This document shows, in pieces, positions 13,449 to 25,238 of a stretch of 64,000 nucleotides of DNA (within the stretch, counting starts at the first letter, position 1; every line of letters starts with the position of its first letter). Position numbers and translations under genes: made by a program. Where the stretch lies: positions 5,958,063 through 6,022,062 of the forward strand of contig NC_037255.1 in the NCBI RefSeq assembly GCF_000002425.4, in the 5' to 3' direction. The notes under the pieces were generated by a model, which had not been told where the DNA came from, searched no databases, and was given only the letters and a program-made list of their open reading frames with translations. This DNA comes from Physcomitrium patens (Eukaryota > Streptophyta > Bryopsida > Funariales > Funariaceae).

Positions 13449-14570
13449 TCATATTATAGCTGCAGTTCTCAATAACGCTTCTCGAGGTAATTTCCCTTCT
13501 TGCATTGTAGAAACGGCAGAAGTCCAAAACTCACTAGTTTCCGTACTTCCACCAATTTCATCATCTACTCTAGCACCATAACTTGCACTTTCTCGTGCTA
13601 CTGTTTCATGCTCCTTTAAGTAATCTTGAACCAATGCTCTCATTCCTCCCTTGCCAAAATTGGTTTGAAGAAGATCCTCCCTATCTTTCAATGCTATCTT
13701 CCCATCTTTCCAGCAAATAATTCCCTGCCGTATCATATTATTAAATTCATTGCAATCTTTTCTAGTGTGTGAAGCATCATCACACCAAATGCATCTTTGT
13801 ACATATCCTTGTTTTGAAACATTCTTCGAATTGTTTGTAGAAGTATTCTCTTCAAGTCTTGCCAATTTGATTTGAAAATCTCGCATTCCTCGTATAATTT
13901 CTTCCATTTCCATATCTGCTTTCTTTGACAAGGATGTCGAAGGTTGAACTGTAGGCATTGTTGGTGGTGTTGTACGTATTGGAGCTTTGGGTGCTTGTAC
14001 TGTTTTCGGAATATTGCTCCTATTCTTCCTCCTTTCTCTTTTTGTAAGCAACCCCACCACATCTTCAACGTTCTTCCACTTTGTTGTCAATCCTTCATCT
14101 TCTTCTTTGTCTTCAAGAAAGAGTTCTAATTTCCCTTGCAATTCTCCATCAGCAGCTTGAAGAAATAGATCAACTTTGTTTGGCTCCAATGTCAATTTTT
14201 CTACCTTTGACAATTGAGAGTACTGCCTTTCAAATTCTCTTAGTAGCTCTGTTGCTTGCAAATTCTTATTAGGCCGTTCAATCCATTCCAGAAACAACTT
14301 CTTAGTAACGCGATCAACATCTTCTAAGAAATATTCGTCTTTCAATGCATGTGAAAAAACCTCCCATGAATTTCCATAATGATCCGTAATCGATGTAATG
14401 TGGTCTCTTATCTTCGGTATCGTGGCAAGTCCAAATAGTTCAACCATTTTCTTCTCAAAAACCCGATTTAATTCCATTTCACAAACATAACATCTTAAAT
14501 ACCTTGAAATATTCCTCCTATCAAATTGATCAATTTTATTGACCACTGCTTGCAATGCTTTGGTTGCCAA
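13449..14570 (-). pseudogene. A1 gag
   Basis: A 373-residue open stretch with a capsid-like N-terminal half. The C-terminal half has a CCHC zinc knuckle reading C-I-W-C-D-D-A-S-H-T-R-K-D-C (C-x2-C-x4-H-x4-C), the usual nucleocapsid motif. It lies just after the 5' LTR and primer-binding site, as expected for gag. It belongs to a broken fossil element. Confidence 0.8.
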
Positions 14571-14780
14571 AGCTTCCTTTCAATCATTGCTTTGCTGTAG
14601 CTGCATTGATAATGAGAAGGCTTGAAACATACTAGCAATAGACAGATCCATGTGTATACCTTGTCCTTTAGAAGAATCCCCACCAGAAACTTCTCCCAAA
14701 AATCCTTTAAAATTTTTAATTTCGTTTTTCATAAAAGAAAGATAAAATCAAACAAAATCCAATACCTTCCACTTCAAGCT

Positions 14781-14798
14781 TTCACGTCGGGTTCACCA
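14781..14798 (-). other. A1 primer-binding site for tRNA-Trp
   Basis: The plus strand reads TTCACGTCGGGTTCACCA, identical over 18 bases to the 3' end of plant tRNA-Trp as I remember it, including the CCA tail. On the element's strand it begins TGGTGAACCC, five bases inside the 5' LTR. Confidence 0.75.
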
Positions 14799-14803
14799 CT
14801 TTT

Positions 14804-16290
14804 TATCGTATTTTGTGCTTTCCTGCTCGAGAACACGCCGAGCGTCTGGCTGTAGAAGGTAGTATGGAGATTCGCCAATAGTCAAGCAGTCTATCAGTTT
14901 TAGACTGTTAGAATATAAACGACTGCAGGAATACACCGTAAATCTATACAGATGCCCCTTCGACTGCTCGCCGAAGTCCTTTTTGTCCTGGCCGGTAGGT
15001 CTCTAAACGTTACAGAGAACCCCGAACAACCCAAACTGTTAATCTTCGATATCGCTTTGTACTTACATTCTTATATCCACTGACTGTCTTGTTAGATTAA
15101 TCCAATAAATTTCATTCATTCCGCATACTCAATCCTATAGACACCCTTTTAATTCTTCAATCTCAGACGTAACTCGATTTCACAAAACAGTCAAGAGTAA
15201 TCAAACCCACTTCATTAAAAATCTCGATTCACCATTACAACACTGACTTCAGCAACGATTACCAAAGTCTTCCTAAAACCCTATGAAAAAAAAAAATCCA
15301 ATTCTCTGTCTTCTTTCCCCGCCCGAAGCATGAAGCTCCTCTCCCCCGATCTTCAAAAACCTCTAATGAAACCGCACTAGTAACCTTGAAAAGAGCTTGA
15401 AGCTAGCTCTTCAATCCAAAAACCCTGATCTGAAAAAAAATCCCTAATGAAACCGAACTAGTAACCTTGAAAAGAGCTTGAAGCTAGCTCTTCGATCCAA
15501 AAACCCCGATCGGAGAAAAAAACCCCCAAAAAACTTATTCTCCCCTAATCTTATCCTCTGAATTTCTTCAATCTTCTGTCTTGGATCCGGAATTGGCTCC
15601 CACCATCAGAGCTTAGATCCAAAATTGGCTCCCATCGTTAGAGCTTTCTCCTTTGTTTTTACCTTTAAGAGATCCATTTACCGAAAACAACGTTCCTTGA
15701 AACGGCACGGAGAATAGGACAGCCTAAAACAGAATCGAAACCCCGTACTCGGATCCACATTGAGTCGCCCGACTAATTCAGGTCTCATATTGAGTAAGAT
15801 GCCCGTAGTCACCTGGATGTTCGCGTAATTGGATCAAATTGGTCCTCGCGTCAGATTGGCTAAGAGGCCCGTAGTAAGACCTAGATGTTCTAGTAATTGG
15901 ATCAAATTGGTCCTTCGCATTAGATTGGCTGAGGCCCATAATAAGACCTGGATTTTTCCGAAATTAGACTGCATTGGGTTGCTCGACCAATAAAAGTCTC
16001 ATATTGGGTAAGAGGACCCGGATTGGATTCTTGAAATTAGATCCAATTTGCTCTTCAAACCAGGCTCACCCGTCGTGTGAATTGGTCCTTTCTCTTCCTG
16101 CTAACTCCCGTTATTAGAATCGAACAGAGCATTTCAGTATGCCCCGGCTGACTGTAACGGGGTGAGTGAACCTAGCCACTCAGTATTTGCACTGGAGTTG
16201 GTCGTTGCTGCCAATATTCGAGGTAACTAAACATTAATAAAAGTCCCCTTTCTTTATATTTTCATGGTATACTTGTGTTACAACACGACA
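14804..16290 (-). repeat. A1 5' LTR
   Basis: About 1.49 kb. It is roughly 80 bp longer than its partner, accounted for by a tandem duplication at about 15,365-15,510 in which the AGTAACCTTGAAAAGAGCTT block occurs twice. On the element's strand it starts TGTCGTGTTGTAACAC at 16,290. Confidence 0.85.
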
Positions 16291-17198
16291 ACGACAACAT
16301 GAATGGAAACAAAAGTACTTAACGATGGTTTTGCTTATGCAAGGGTACGGAGTGAAGATGGGAGGAAAGCTGTATAATTTCTAACAGTACCTCGTAATCA
16401 TGAACGGAATCGAGATAGATTGAAGGAAAAACCATTGCCAAAGATTGTTGAAGGATTTAAGGATTTTGGGGAGGTACCACTATAAAGCAAGATTATGGAG
16501 GTACAAAAGAGGAGGTACTCTCGCGAGATGAAGGTGCCTTTGATGCGAGTTTTATTGGTATATTGGAGAATGGAAATATTATATATAAGAAAGTTGATGA
16601 TTTTAAAAGAAAAGAAAGAAAAAGATTATATGATATTGAAGGACAATTACGCAAGTTAGGTACATTGCAAGATGATGAGAGGATTTTAGGTGTTTATGAA
16701 GAAAATGGACTAGAAGATTCATTGGAATTGATTACATCTATTGGGTTAGGGGATAATGATAAGATTGTTGAGATTCATTCAAGAAAGGTTTATACCATAC
16801 TTGAATCTTTTCAAGCACCAGAAGTCATCGTAGAGACGAGATATAAAATGACAGATAAGAAGGTAAAGCCTGTTGCCGGACAATTACCTGAAGATTCTAA
16901 AGACCAAATGGGAGAAGCATCAAAAGAAGCAAGTTTAAGAGATCCAATGAGTACAGGATACTAGTTTACTAAAGAGACTTTTGAAGAATTGAAGATTGGT
17001 TCTGATGGTTCTTTATTACCGGAGGAAATTTCTTTCTTCAAAAAGATATTAGCTAAACAAGGTAGATCGTTTGCCTTCGAATCTCATGAAATTGGATGTG
17101 TGGATCCAAATATTGTAACACCTATGGTTATCTTCACTGTACCACATGTACCTTAGAATCTAAGACCGATTCCAGTACCGAGGGCACATTTACCTAAA

Positions 17199-18818
17199 TT
17201 GGTTGAGCTATTAAAACAAAAGATAAAGATGAAAATATTGGAACCCTCGTTTGCGCCGTATTCTAGTCGATGGTTTATGGTACCTAAGAAGAATGGGTCA
17301 CTACGGTTTATTCAAGATATGCAACCGGTGAATGCAGTAATTGTCAACAATGTAGGAATTGGACCTATTGTGGATGAATTTGCTGAGGCGTTTGCTGGAA
17401 GGGCGATCTATTCAATGAGTGACTTGTATTCAAGTTATGATCAATTTCAACTTGCCGAAGGAAGTAGAGATATGACAACTATGAGGACACCACTTGGATT
17501 GGTTAGAATGTGCACTCTTCCTCAAGGCGCAACCAACTCAGTTGCGCATATGATGAATGGGATGAATAAGGTATTGAGAGATTTTATTCTACAAAAGACT
17601 ATGCCTTTTTTGGATGATGTTTCTATAAAAGGGTGCACAGAAGGAGACAAGGATGAAACTTTAGATACGAGAGGGTGTCGCAAATATGTTGTTGATCATA
17701 TACAAGATTGTGAAAAGATTTTAACTCGGCTTGGAGAAGTTCATTTTATATTATTGGATATGAAGTACGTATTTGGAGTACGAGAGATTGTAATTGTTGG
17801 ACATTTATGTGGATCTTACGGAAGAAAACCTGATCCGACTAAAGTTGATGCAATTGGAAGGATGAAAGAGGATTGTGATTCTTTAACAGAGGTTCGCAAG
17901 TTTTTAGGTGCATGTGTATTTTATCGAATCTGGATCCCTCATCTTGCTCACATAGCGGATCCATTATATGAACTGTTACGCAAGGATTACCGATTTAAAT
18001 GGAAAGAAAGGCATATTCTGGCAATGCAAAGATTGAAGAAATTATTGATGTCACCTCCAATATTGAAGAAGGTTGATTATAAGTGCAATAGACCAGTGAT
18101 TCTTACTATAGACGCTAGTCCAATTGCCGTTGGATGGGCTGTGGATCAAGATGGTTCAAATGGGAGTAGATTTGCAGTTCGATTTGGGGCTAAAGTTTTA
18201 AGTATTCGTAAGCATGCATATTCGCAAGTCAAAAGAGAACTTTGGAGAGTCGTTTCGGCTAGGAAAGCTGAAAAGGACTATTTGATTGAGGCAGTAGTAG
18301 TAATTGAAACAGATTGCTTGCCATTGCTTGGAATGATTATTAACTGTTCAACGCCAGATATTGCAATGTTGAGATGGATTGCTTATATTAAGTCACTAAA
18401 TCTAGAATTTAAGCATATTACTGGAAAAGACAATTTAGTAGCAGACATGCTATCTCGAGCAAGATACGAGAGGGAGGACGAAATGGTTGAAGACATTGAT
18501 GACGTCGGATTGAAATTCTATTCAATATCAAATCTCAAAAGAGAAGACAAGCTATTTCTTGAAGAATCTTATGAAGGAGAATTATTGGATATTGGTCATT
18601 ACTTGAATACCTTGACTAAGCAGGGAAATTGGTCTATAGAAAAATTCAAACAAATAAGAAAAAAAGCATATGGATTTTTACTTCGAGGTGGATTCTTATG
18701 GAAGAGACCGAAGAAAGGAATTGGGATGCCACAACGAGTGATAGGCAAAAAGGAAGAAAAACTAAAATTATTAAAAGAGTTTCATGATAGTTTATGGGCA
18801 AGGCATAGAGGAATCTAG
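17199..18818 (+). pseudogene. A2 reverse transcriptase and RNase H
   Basis: An open stretch of 539 residues. Reverse transcriptase motifs include F-I-Q-D-M-Q-P-V-N, P-Q-G-A-T-N-S and P-F-L-D-D-V. RNase H follows (T-I-D-A-S-P-I-A-V-G-W near residues 305-315; K-H-I-T-G-K-D-N near 405). The zinc-binding start of integrase begins near the end. It is part of a fossil element whose polyprotein is incomplete. In RT about 20 of 206 residues differ from A1. Confidence 0.85.
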
Positions 18819-19961
18819 GCTACTTTTGCTAAACTCAAGGAACGATATTGGTGGAAAAATATGTATCGAGATGTGCTCTCATTTGTAGAGTCATGTGAAA
18901 TCTGTCAATCGTATTCTAATATCCGACATCGAGATGGTCTTCATCCTACGTATCCTCTGGCTATTCATTTTAAATGGGTTGTTGATTTGGTTATTATGCC
19001 GGTTGGGTTATGGCAGATGAGATATTTGGTTTTAGCTCGTGAAGATTTATCAAATCAAGTAGAAGGAAGAGCATTGAGGACAAAATCTACAGAGGAGATT
19101 TGTAGGTTTTTGCTTGAAGATGTCATTTGCCGCTACAGATGCGTAGGAAAAATCACTGCAGATCGTGGAGAATTAAATGCATAAGAAGTTCGTAAGTTCT
19201 TTGAAAGATGTGGAGTTAAACTATCACTGACTACTGCTTATAATCCGGAAGGGAATGCAAAAAGCGAACGCGGTCACCCATCGATTGTAAAAGCATTAGT
19301 TAAAGCTTGTAGTGGGAAAGTTAAAGAGTGGCCACGGCTTTTGTCATTTGCATTATGGGCTGATCGAACAACACATAGTTCGATGACAGGATATATGCCA
19401 GTAGAACTTATGACAGGTCAAAAACCAATTATGCCGATTGAAGAAAAGGTACTTACTTGGAGTATGCTACCATGGGAAGATGGATTGACAAGAGAAGAAC
19501 TTCTGGCTATTAGGATTCGACAATTGGAGCAAAGAACGGAAGATGTCCAGATAGCATTGAGAAGGTTAAAAAGAGCTAGGTTACAAAACAAGGCGCGATT
19601 CGATAAGCAACATTGATTGAGACCAAAAGCAATTGAGGAAGGTGACTGGGTACTTGTTTATGACAATAGTCTGGATAATCAACATAGTACTTTGCGGAAA
19701 TTTTCAAAACGTTGGTTTGGACCATATGTGGTAACAACTGTTCATGATAATGCGACTTACTCGTTACGGGAGTTAGATTCTACAAAATTAAAAATACCAA
19801 TTATAGGGAAGCAAGTAAAAATATTTAAACGAAGATATGAAGAGATGAATATGGAAGACCTTAATGAAGGTATAGAGATTCCGCAGCAAGAAGATGCAAG
19901 TGATTTGGGTAATGAAGGTGACGAAGACGAACTGGACAAATACGTAGAGGATATATTCTGA
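18790..19961 (+). pseudogene. A2 integrase
   Basis: The HHCC zinc-finger end (C-E-I-C-Q near 18,890), the core domain (V-D-L-V-I-M near 18,980; I-T-A-D-R-G near 19,155) and the tail with W-F-G-P-Y-V-V (near 19,720) are in the standard Gypsy order. No chromodomain is visible, unlike family B. Broken. Confidence 0.75.
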
Positions 19962-20006
19962 ATCAAACAACAATTAAGTAAATTGGTGCATACCGGAGGA
20001 TGCACA

Positions 20007-20023
20007 GGTTCAGAGGGGGTGGA
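20007..20023 (+). other. A2 polypurine tract
   Basis: A purine-rich run, GGTTCAGAGGGGGTGGA, directly before the 3' LTR start TGTCGTGTTG. The same tract in slightly altered form precedes the A1 3' LTR. Confidence 0.7.
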
Positions 20024-21432
20024 TGTCGTGTTGTAATACGAGTATACAGTGAAATAAAAAGAAAGGGGAATTTTATTAATATTCAGTTACCTCAAATATT
20101 GGGAGCATCGACCAACTCCAGTGCAAATACTGAGTAGTCAGGTTCAGTTGCTCCATTACAGTCAGCCGGGGCATACTGAAATGTTCCATTCAATTCCAAT
20201 AACAGGAGTCAGTAGGAAGAGAAGGACCAATTCACACGACGGATTTGAAGAGCCAATTGGATCCAATTTCGAGAATCCAATCCAGGTCCTCTTACCCAAT
20301 ATGAGACCTGAATTGGCCGGGCAACCCAATGCAGACCCAATTACGGGAACATCCAGGTTACTACTGGACTCTTATCCAATATGAGACCTGAATTGGCCGG
20401 TCAACCCAATGTAATCTAATTACGGGAAATCCAGGTCTTACTATGGGTCTTAGCCAATCTGATGTGAGGACCAATTTGACCCAATTATGCGAACATCCAG
20501 GTTACTATGGACATCTTTCTCAATATGGGACCTGAATTGGTTGGGCGACTCAATGTGGACCCGAGTACGGGGTTTTGATTCTGTTTCAGGCTGTCCTGTT
20601 CTCTGTGCCGTTTCAAGGAACGTTGTTTTCGGTAAATGGATTCTTAAAGGTAAAAATGGAGGAGAAAGCTCTGATGGCGAGAGCCAATTTTGGATCCAAG
20701 CTTGACGGCGAGAGCAAATTTTGGATCCAAGCTTGACGGTGGGAGCCAATTCCGGATCTAAGACGGAAGATTGAAGAAATTCAGAGGATAAGGTTAGGAG
20801 GGATATAGTTTTGAAGGGGGGGTTTTTCAAGTTTTTTTTGCAAGGTTACTAGTTCGGTTTCATTGGAGGTTTTTGAAGATCAAAGGAGATTAGAGAGAGG
20901 AGCTTCATGCTTCGGGTCGGGGAAGAAAAGACATAGAATTTGGATTTTTTTCTTCGGAGAGTTTTTGGGAAGACTGAGGCAATCGCTGCTGAAGTCAGTA
21001 TTGTAATGGTGAATCGGGATTTTTAATGAAGTGGGTTTGAATACTCTTGACTGTTTTGTGAAATCGAGTTACGTCTATGATTGAAGGATTAAAAGGATGT
21101 CTATAGGATTGAGTATGCGGAGTGAATGAAATTTATTGGGTTAATCTAACAAGACAGTGGATACAAGATCGTAAGTACAAAGCGGTATTGAAGATTAACA
21201 GTTTAGGTTGTTCGGGGTTCTCTGTAACGTCTAGAGACCTATCGGCTGGGGCAAAAAGGACTTCGACAAGCAGTCGAAGAGCATCCGTATAGATTTATGG
21301 TACATTGTTGCAGTCGTTTATATTCTAGCAGTCAAAAACTGATAGACTGCTTGACTATCGACGAATCTCCATACTACCTTCTACAGCCAGACGCCCGGCG
21401 CGTTCTCGAGCAGAAAAGCACGTAATACGACA
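20024..21432 (+). repeat. A2 3' LTR
   Basis: 1409 bp, opening TGTCGTGTTGTAATACGAG and closing CGTAATACGACA. It aligns end to end with both A1 LTRs in inverted orientation. Confidence 0.85.
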
Positions 21433-22530
21433 ACGTCCTTCCCGTAGAAAGACCCTTTTAGAGGAGAGAATTCCATGGAAGCGGATCTGTTGTTCCAATT
21501 CAGAGTCCTGGGTAGAAGAATAGGAAATCTCACGGAGTTAAAGGAAAGGAGAGGAAAAGGAAGGGGGCATTCGGAGATTGAGATTTTGGGGTCGAAAAGC
21601 TAGCTTCAAGCTCCTTTAAAAGGTATAGAATTGGATTTCATAGGATTTGGGAGGACTTTGCAATTGTTGCTCAAAGTCAATGTTTGTATTGATGAATTGG
21701 ATTTTTGCAATAAAGTAAAGGCTAGTAGTCTTGATTGTTTTTCAAAATTGGAGAGACATCTGTGGTTGAAATTTTAAAGGAGTCTAGATAGTTGAGTATA
21801 TTAAGTGCATGCAAAAATTTGTGTTAATCTTATGGTATGGATAGAAGATATTTGATCATTAGTACAAAGAGATATCAAAAGTTGGCATATTAGAGTTGTT
21901 TAGGATTTTTGTAATATCTGAGATCTATCGGCTGGAATAAGGTGAATTTTGACATGGTAAGTCAAAGACTCAAAAGCGGAGTTACACACAAAGTTTGAAT
22001 GAGAATTAAAAGTCAGAGAAGGAAAAATTATAAGTTAAAGTTCGTCATCAACCTTCTAGGCGGTGGTGAAGGGACTTGAGCATGGATTTACGATATTTTC
22101 TTGCAATTTATAAGTTATATTAGATTGAACTTTTTAAGCAATTAGAAGACTTGTAAAGATACTAGTGATAGAAGTCTCACAACAATCTGAAGATCAGATT
22201 GAGAATTACAGCTTGTTGAGGCTCGCTGTCTAGGGTTAGGATTTTAAAAAATAAATAAAAAATAAATAAAAAATAAAAAATAAATAAAATAAAATAGAAA
22301 TAAAAATATCAAATAACAAAAGAATCTATGCTTATAATATCCAAAAGCTATTAAAAAATAGTGTTTTAAGCACTTTGTATTGGGATTAAGCTTTTATATT
22401 GAAATCCGAAATAGTTTGTGTTTAGATAGTTGAAACTCACTAAACTACTTAGATACTTGCAAAACATCATTTTATCTTCTATAGCCAGATGCCTGATGCA
22501 TTCTCAAGCTAGATAGTACGTAATACAATA
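21433..22530 (+). repeat. C element right LTR (partial)
   Basis: Aligns with 7679-8769 of the left C LTR and ends CGTAATACAATA. The first part of this LTR is not present next to it because A2 adjoins directly. Confidence 0.75.
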
Positions 22531-23359
22531 ATGCTATTCTTGAAATAAATCCACGCTTGCAAGGAGCTCTTTGTCATGGATTTCATAATTAATTTTGGCT
22601 ACTAAAGATTTCATAGAATAAAAAGCTATTACATGAAGTTTATCATCTATTCCCATTTGTGACAATACAACATCCATAGCAAATTTTGATGTGTCTATTT
22701 GTATAAAAAATGCCTTAGGAAAGTCAATGCAATACAAGATTGATGTAAAAGTAAATTCCTTCTTTAAAGCATCAAATGATACTTGTGCTTCATTATTCCA
22801 CTTAAGTTTATTTTTACAAGTCAAACATGTAAGTGGAGCTGCAACTTGAAAAAAAATCTTGATAAAGATTTGGTAGTAATTAGCAAAGTCTAAAAAGTAT
22901 TGTACATCTCATACTATTCTTGAAATCTTTTAATCTATGATATTTTAGATCTTCTTAGAATCCATCACAAGGTCTTTGTTGGAGATGATGTATCCTAAAA
23001 AGTCAACTTGAATAGTATGCAATACACACTTTTTCAACTTGGCATATAATCTTGTATCTCTAAGTTTCTATAACACATGACAAATATGAAGTTCATGTTC
23101 TTCTATGTTCTTAGAGTAGATTAGAATGTCATCTAAATAGTAAATAATAAAATCATCCAAAAACTCATAAAAAATATCATTCATAGAATGTTAAAAAGCA
23201 ACTAGTTCATTCATGTGTCCAAAAGGCATGACATTATATTCAAAATATCCATACTTAGTTCTAAAAGCAGTCTTCTATTCATCTCCGTCTTTGATACAAA
23301 CTTAGTTGTATGCTCTTCATAGATCTATTTTGGTATAGATCTTTGCTTGATTGAGTTGG
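22531..23359 (-). pseudogene. B1 RT and RNase H segment between two insertions
   Basis: Minus-strand fossil pol of B1. RNase H lies at 22,824-22,534 (Q-I-D-T-S-K-F-A-M-D), with RT to its right. It continues the text that stops at 6901 and is continued at 31,635. Confidence 0.75.
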
Positions 23360-25238
23360 TGTCACAGACACATATTTATTGTGATTATTACTTAAGTGAT
23401 ACGAATAGGTAGAAATAGATAAAAGTAAATTAATTCCATTATATCTTCTAGAGAAGCTTCCTAAAAGCTTCATAAATACTACTTTGACTTTATACATGTT
23501 TATACTTGATTGACAGGTTAGAAACAATAAGTTAATCATGTGTAAGTAGTTTGTGAAACAAGCTAACTAAGTGGTGCCCACATAGGAAAACTTGCCTTAC
23601 AAGTTAAGATATGTGTTGTGCAAAGTCAACACATTTTTGGAGGTCCTATAGAACATCGCCATATTGTTGTATGGCATGATTTGCTATCTAGGAATACACT
23701 GGGTATCTAATTGTAAAGAATTTGGCTTAAACCTTTATATTAATCTTGTCTTAGCTTCCAAAATTCCTTTGATTTGCATAAAACACATAAAATAACAAAA
23801 TCCCTTCAAAATATATTTTTTCTATGAAGGATTTTTTTGTCCCAAACTTTAGAAATTCATAATACTTGATCTAGCCATTCAGTTTGTTTCAAATTTATAA
23901 AATAGGTAGAAATTACCTTTAAATTTTACTACAAAAAAAACTAACTGCAAAGTTACTTCTGATCTTTTGGCATCAAAGAAACCCTAGAAGATGCTTTAAA
24001 TCCTAATTTACAAGCATCCAAGCACCATTTTCTTAATATCTTAAGAACACAATACTCAAATATCATTAAACTTATGTATAAAGTTTACTAACATGAAATT
24101 ATACAATTCCTAAACTTCTGAATCAAAACCTTTTCTAATTGCTCAAGATATAGCTCAAGACACAACCACTAGTAAATCGGATCACTTACTACCCTTAGAT
24201 TGCATGCGCTGACTTCAAAATCCAATAACTCCTTCATCCAAACTTGAAATCCAGTAAGCAGAATATGAAAAGTATAGTTGCAAAAGTGCTCTCTTTAGTC
24301 GCAATCACCGATCCTCAATTGCTATCTGTACGCATGCGTTATGCCAAAAAGAGTGACAGTCGCTCCCAAATCAATACCTTAACTTTGAGTGCCTATATCT
24401 CCTTCATATAAACTCAAAACCATTAAAAACTTGTACCAAAATCATAGCCAAAAATCTAAACTTACTGACCTTAGTCTTCAAAGCTCAAATGGCCTCAAGA
24501 ATCTAACCCTAATTCCTAATATGGCCTTAGGCAACCTCCTCAAAGTCCATTGGTCATGATTTTTGACCAAAAGGAATGGAGATTTTCATCATCCATCTCC
24601 ATTCATCTATATAGGTGCCTTAATTACTTCCTTTGCTACCAAAATCCTTCTTCAATCCTTTTTCTTATAAGATTTACATAATTTATGTTCTAAATACCAA
24701 ATAACAGACTAAAAATTAATTTTCAAAGGTCACCAATTTCTAACAAAGGTGACTCTAAATATTTAGAAGTTACTATCAATCAAAACCAATCTTAAAAAAT
24801 ACTATCAAAAGAAAATAAAGTTGTACAAATTCTATAGTAATCTTTTTAAATAACCTTTTTTTAAAGTAATAATCAAATTATATTCTATAACCAACTAAAG
24901 TCTACTAATATGGCTCTCATTACATTATTTAAAAAATTATATATTAAGTACATAATTACATTATTTTTATATAGTAGCCAAACTACAACACGACAATGTA
25001 GCTCCTAGGTTGATAGTATATATAGAGGCAAGAGTGAAGCCTTCTTCACTCTTGTCAATTCCTATCTTGCTTCTAGTTTAGTTTTAAGGGTCTCTAATTT
25101 TCTTGTCTTTTGACAATAGCCATTCCAGTTTCTTTCTTAATATACATATTTAGCTATTTTTATTTTGTCATCTTTCTTTGATAAAATTTTTACTTCTTTA
25201 TTAATTTAAATTAATTTTTTATTCTTAATAAATTGACA
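23360..25238 (+). repeat. B3 5' LTR, interrupted by a D LTR
   Basis: Begins TGTCACAGACACATATTT and ends AATAAATTGACA. Removing the D insertion (23,665-24,995) leaves about 548 bp, matching the other B LTRs. After the LTR, CAATATTAGAGC (about 25,251-25,262) resembles the common initiator-Met primer site TGGTATCAGAGC with mostly transition differences. Confidence 0.75.
23665..24995. repeat. D solo LTR inside the B3 5' LTR
   Basis: 1331 bp, opening TGTTGTATGGCATGATTTGC and closing CTACAACACGACA. The B LTR text resumes on the other side (CATCGCCATAT then ATGTAGCTCC). It has the same length as the D copy at 29,968-31,297, in reverse orientation. No coding sequence was seen. Confidence 0.75.

Larger units (their letters stand above)
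8919..16290 (-). mobile_element. Family A Ty3/Gypsy element A1 (inverted copy)
   Basis: Minus strand: 5' LTR 16,290-14,804, primer-binding site 14,798-14,781, gag 14,570-13,449, protease 13,028-12,468, protease-RT linker 12,300-11,881, RT 11,646-11,026, integrase tail 10,836-10,534, then the purine-rich tract and 3' LTR 10,319-8919. The two LTRs differ at roughly 20 of the first 300 aligned bases by eye, mostly transitions. It is therefore much younger than its B and F surroundings but not new. It has both ends but is incomplete in pol and broken in several places. Confidence 0.85.
16296..21432 (+). mobile_element. Family A Ty3/Gypsy element A2 (direct copy, 5'-incomplete)
   Basis: Plus strand: protease end and linker (16,310-16,964), reverse transcriptase and RNase H (17,199-18,818), integrase (about 18,790-19,961), polypurine tract (about 20,007-20,023) and 3' LTR (20,024-21,432). 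With A1 it forms a large inverted repeat. The flank just after its LTR is ACGTC, and the C LTR at the matching place (7679-7683) reads ACGTT, which suggests A2 entered the right C LTR. Incomplete, with a few breaks; the best-preserved pol in the window. Confidence 0.8.
6902..22530 (+). mobile_element. Composite of family C and A retrotransposons inserted in B1
   Basis: The outer borders are family C LTR ends: a left LTR at 6902-8769 and a partial right LTR at 21,433-22,530. The B1 RNase H text is interrupted exactly here, and AATAATG occurs at both borders (6894-6900 and 22,527-22,533), consistent with a short target duplication (TAATG at least). Inside lie the start of the C internal region (8770-8918), a complete-looking inverted copy A1 (8919-16,290) and a 5'-incomplete direct copy A2 (16,296-21,432). 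A1 has no matching flanks, so the order of events inside the composite is not settled. Confidence 0.7.

Noticed and set aside
20121-20830. Open frames on both strands
   Set aside because: They lie inside the A2 3' LTR and are chance frames.
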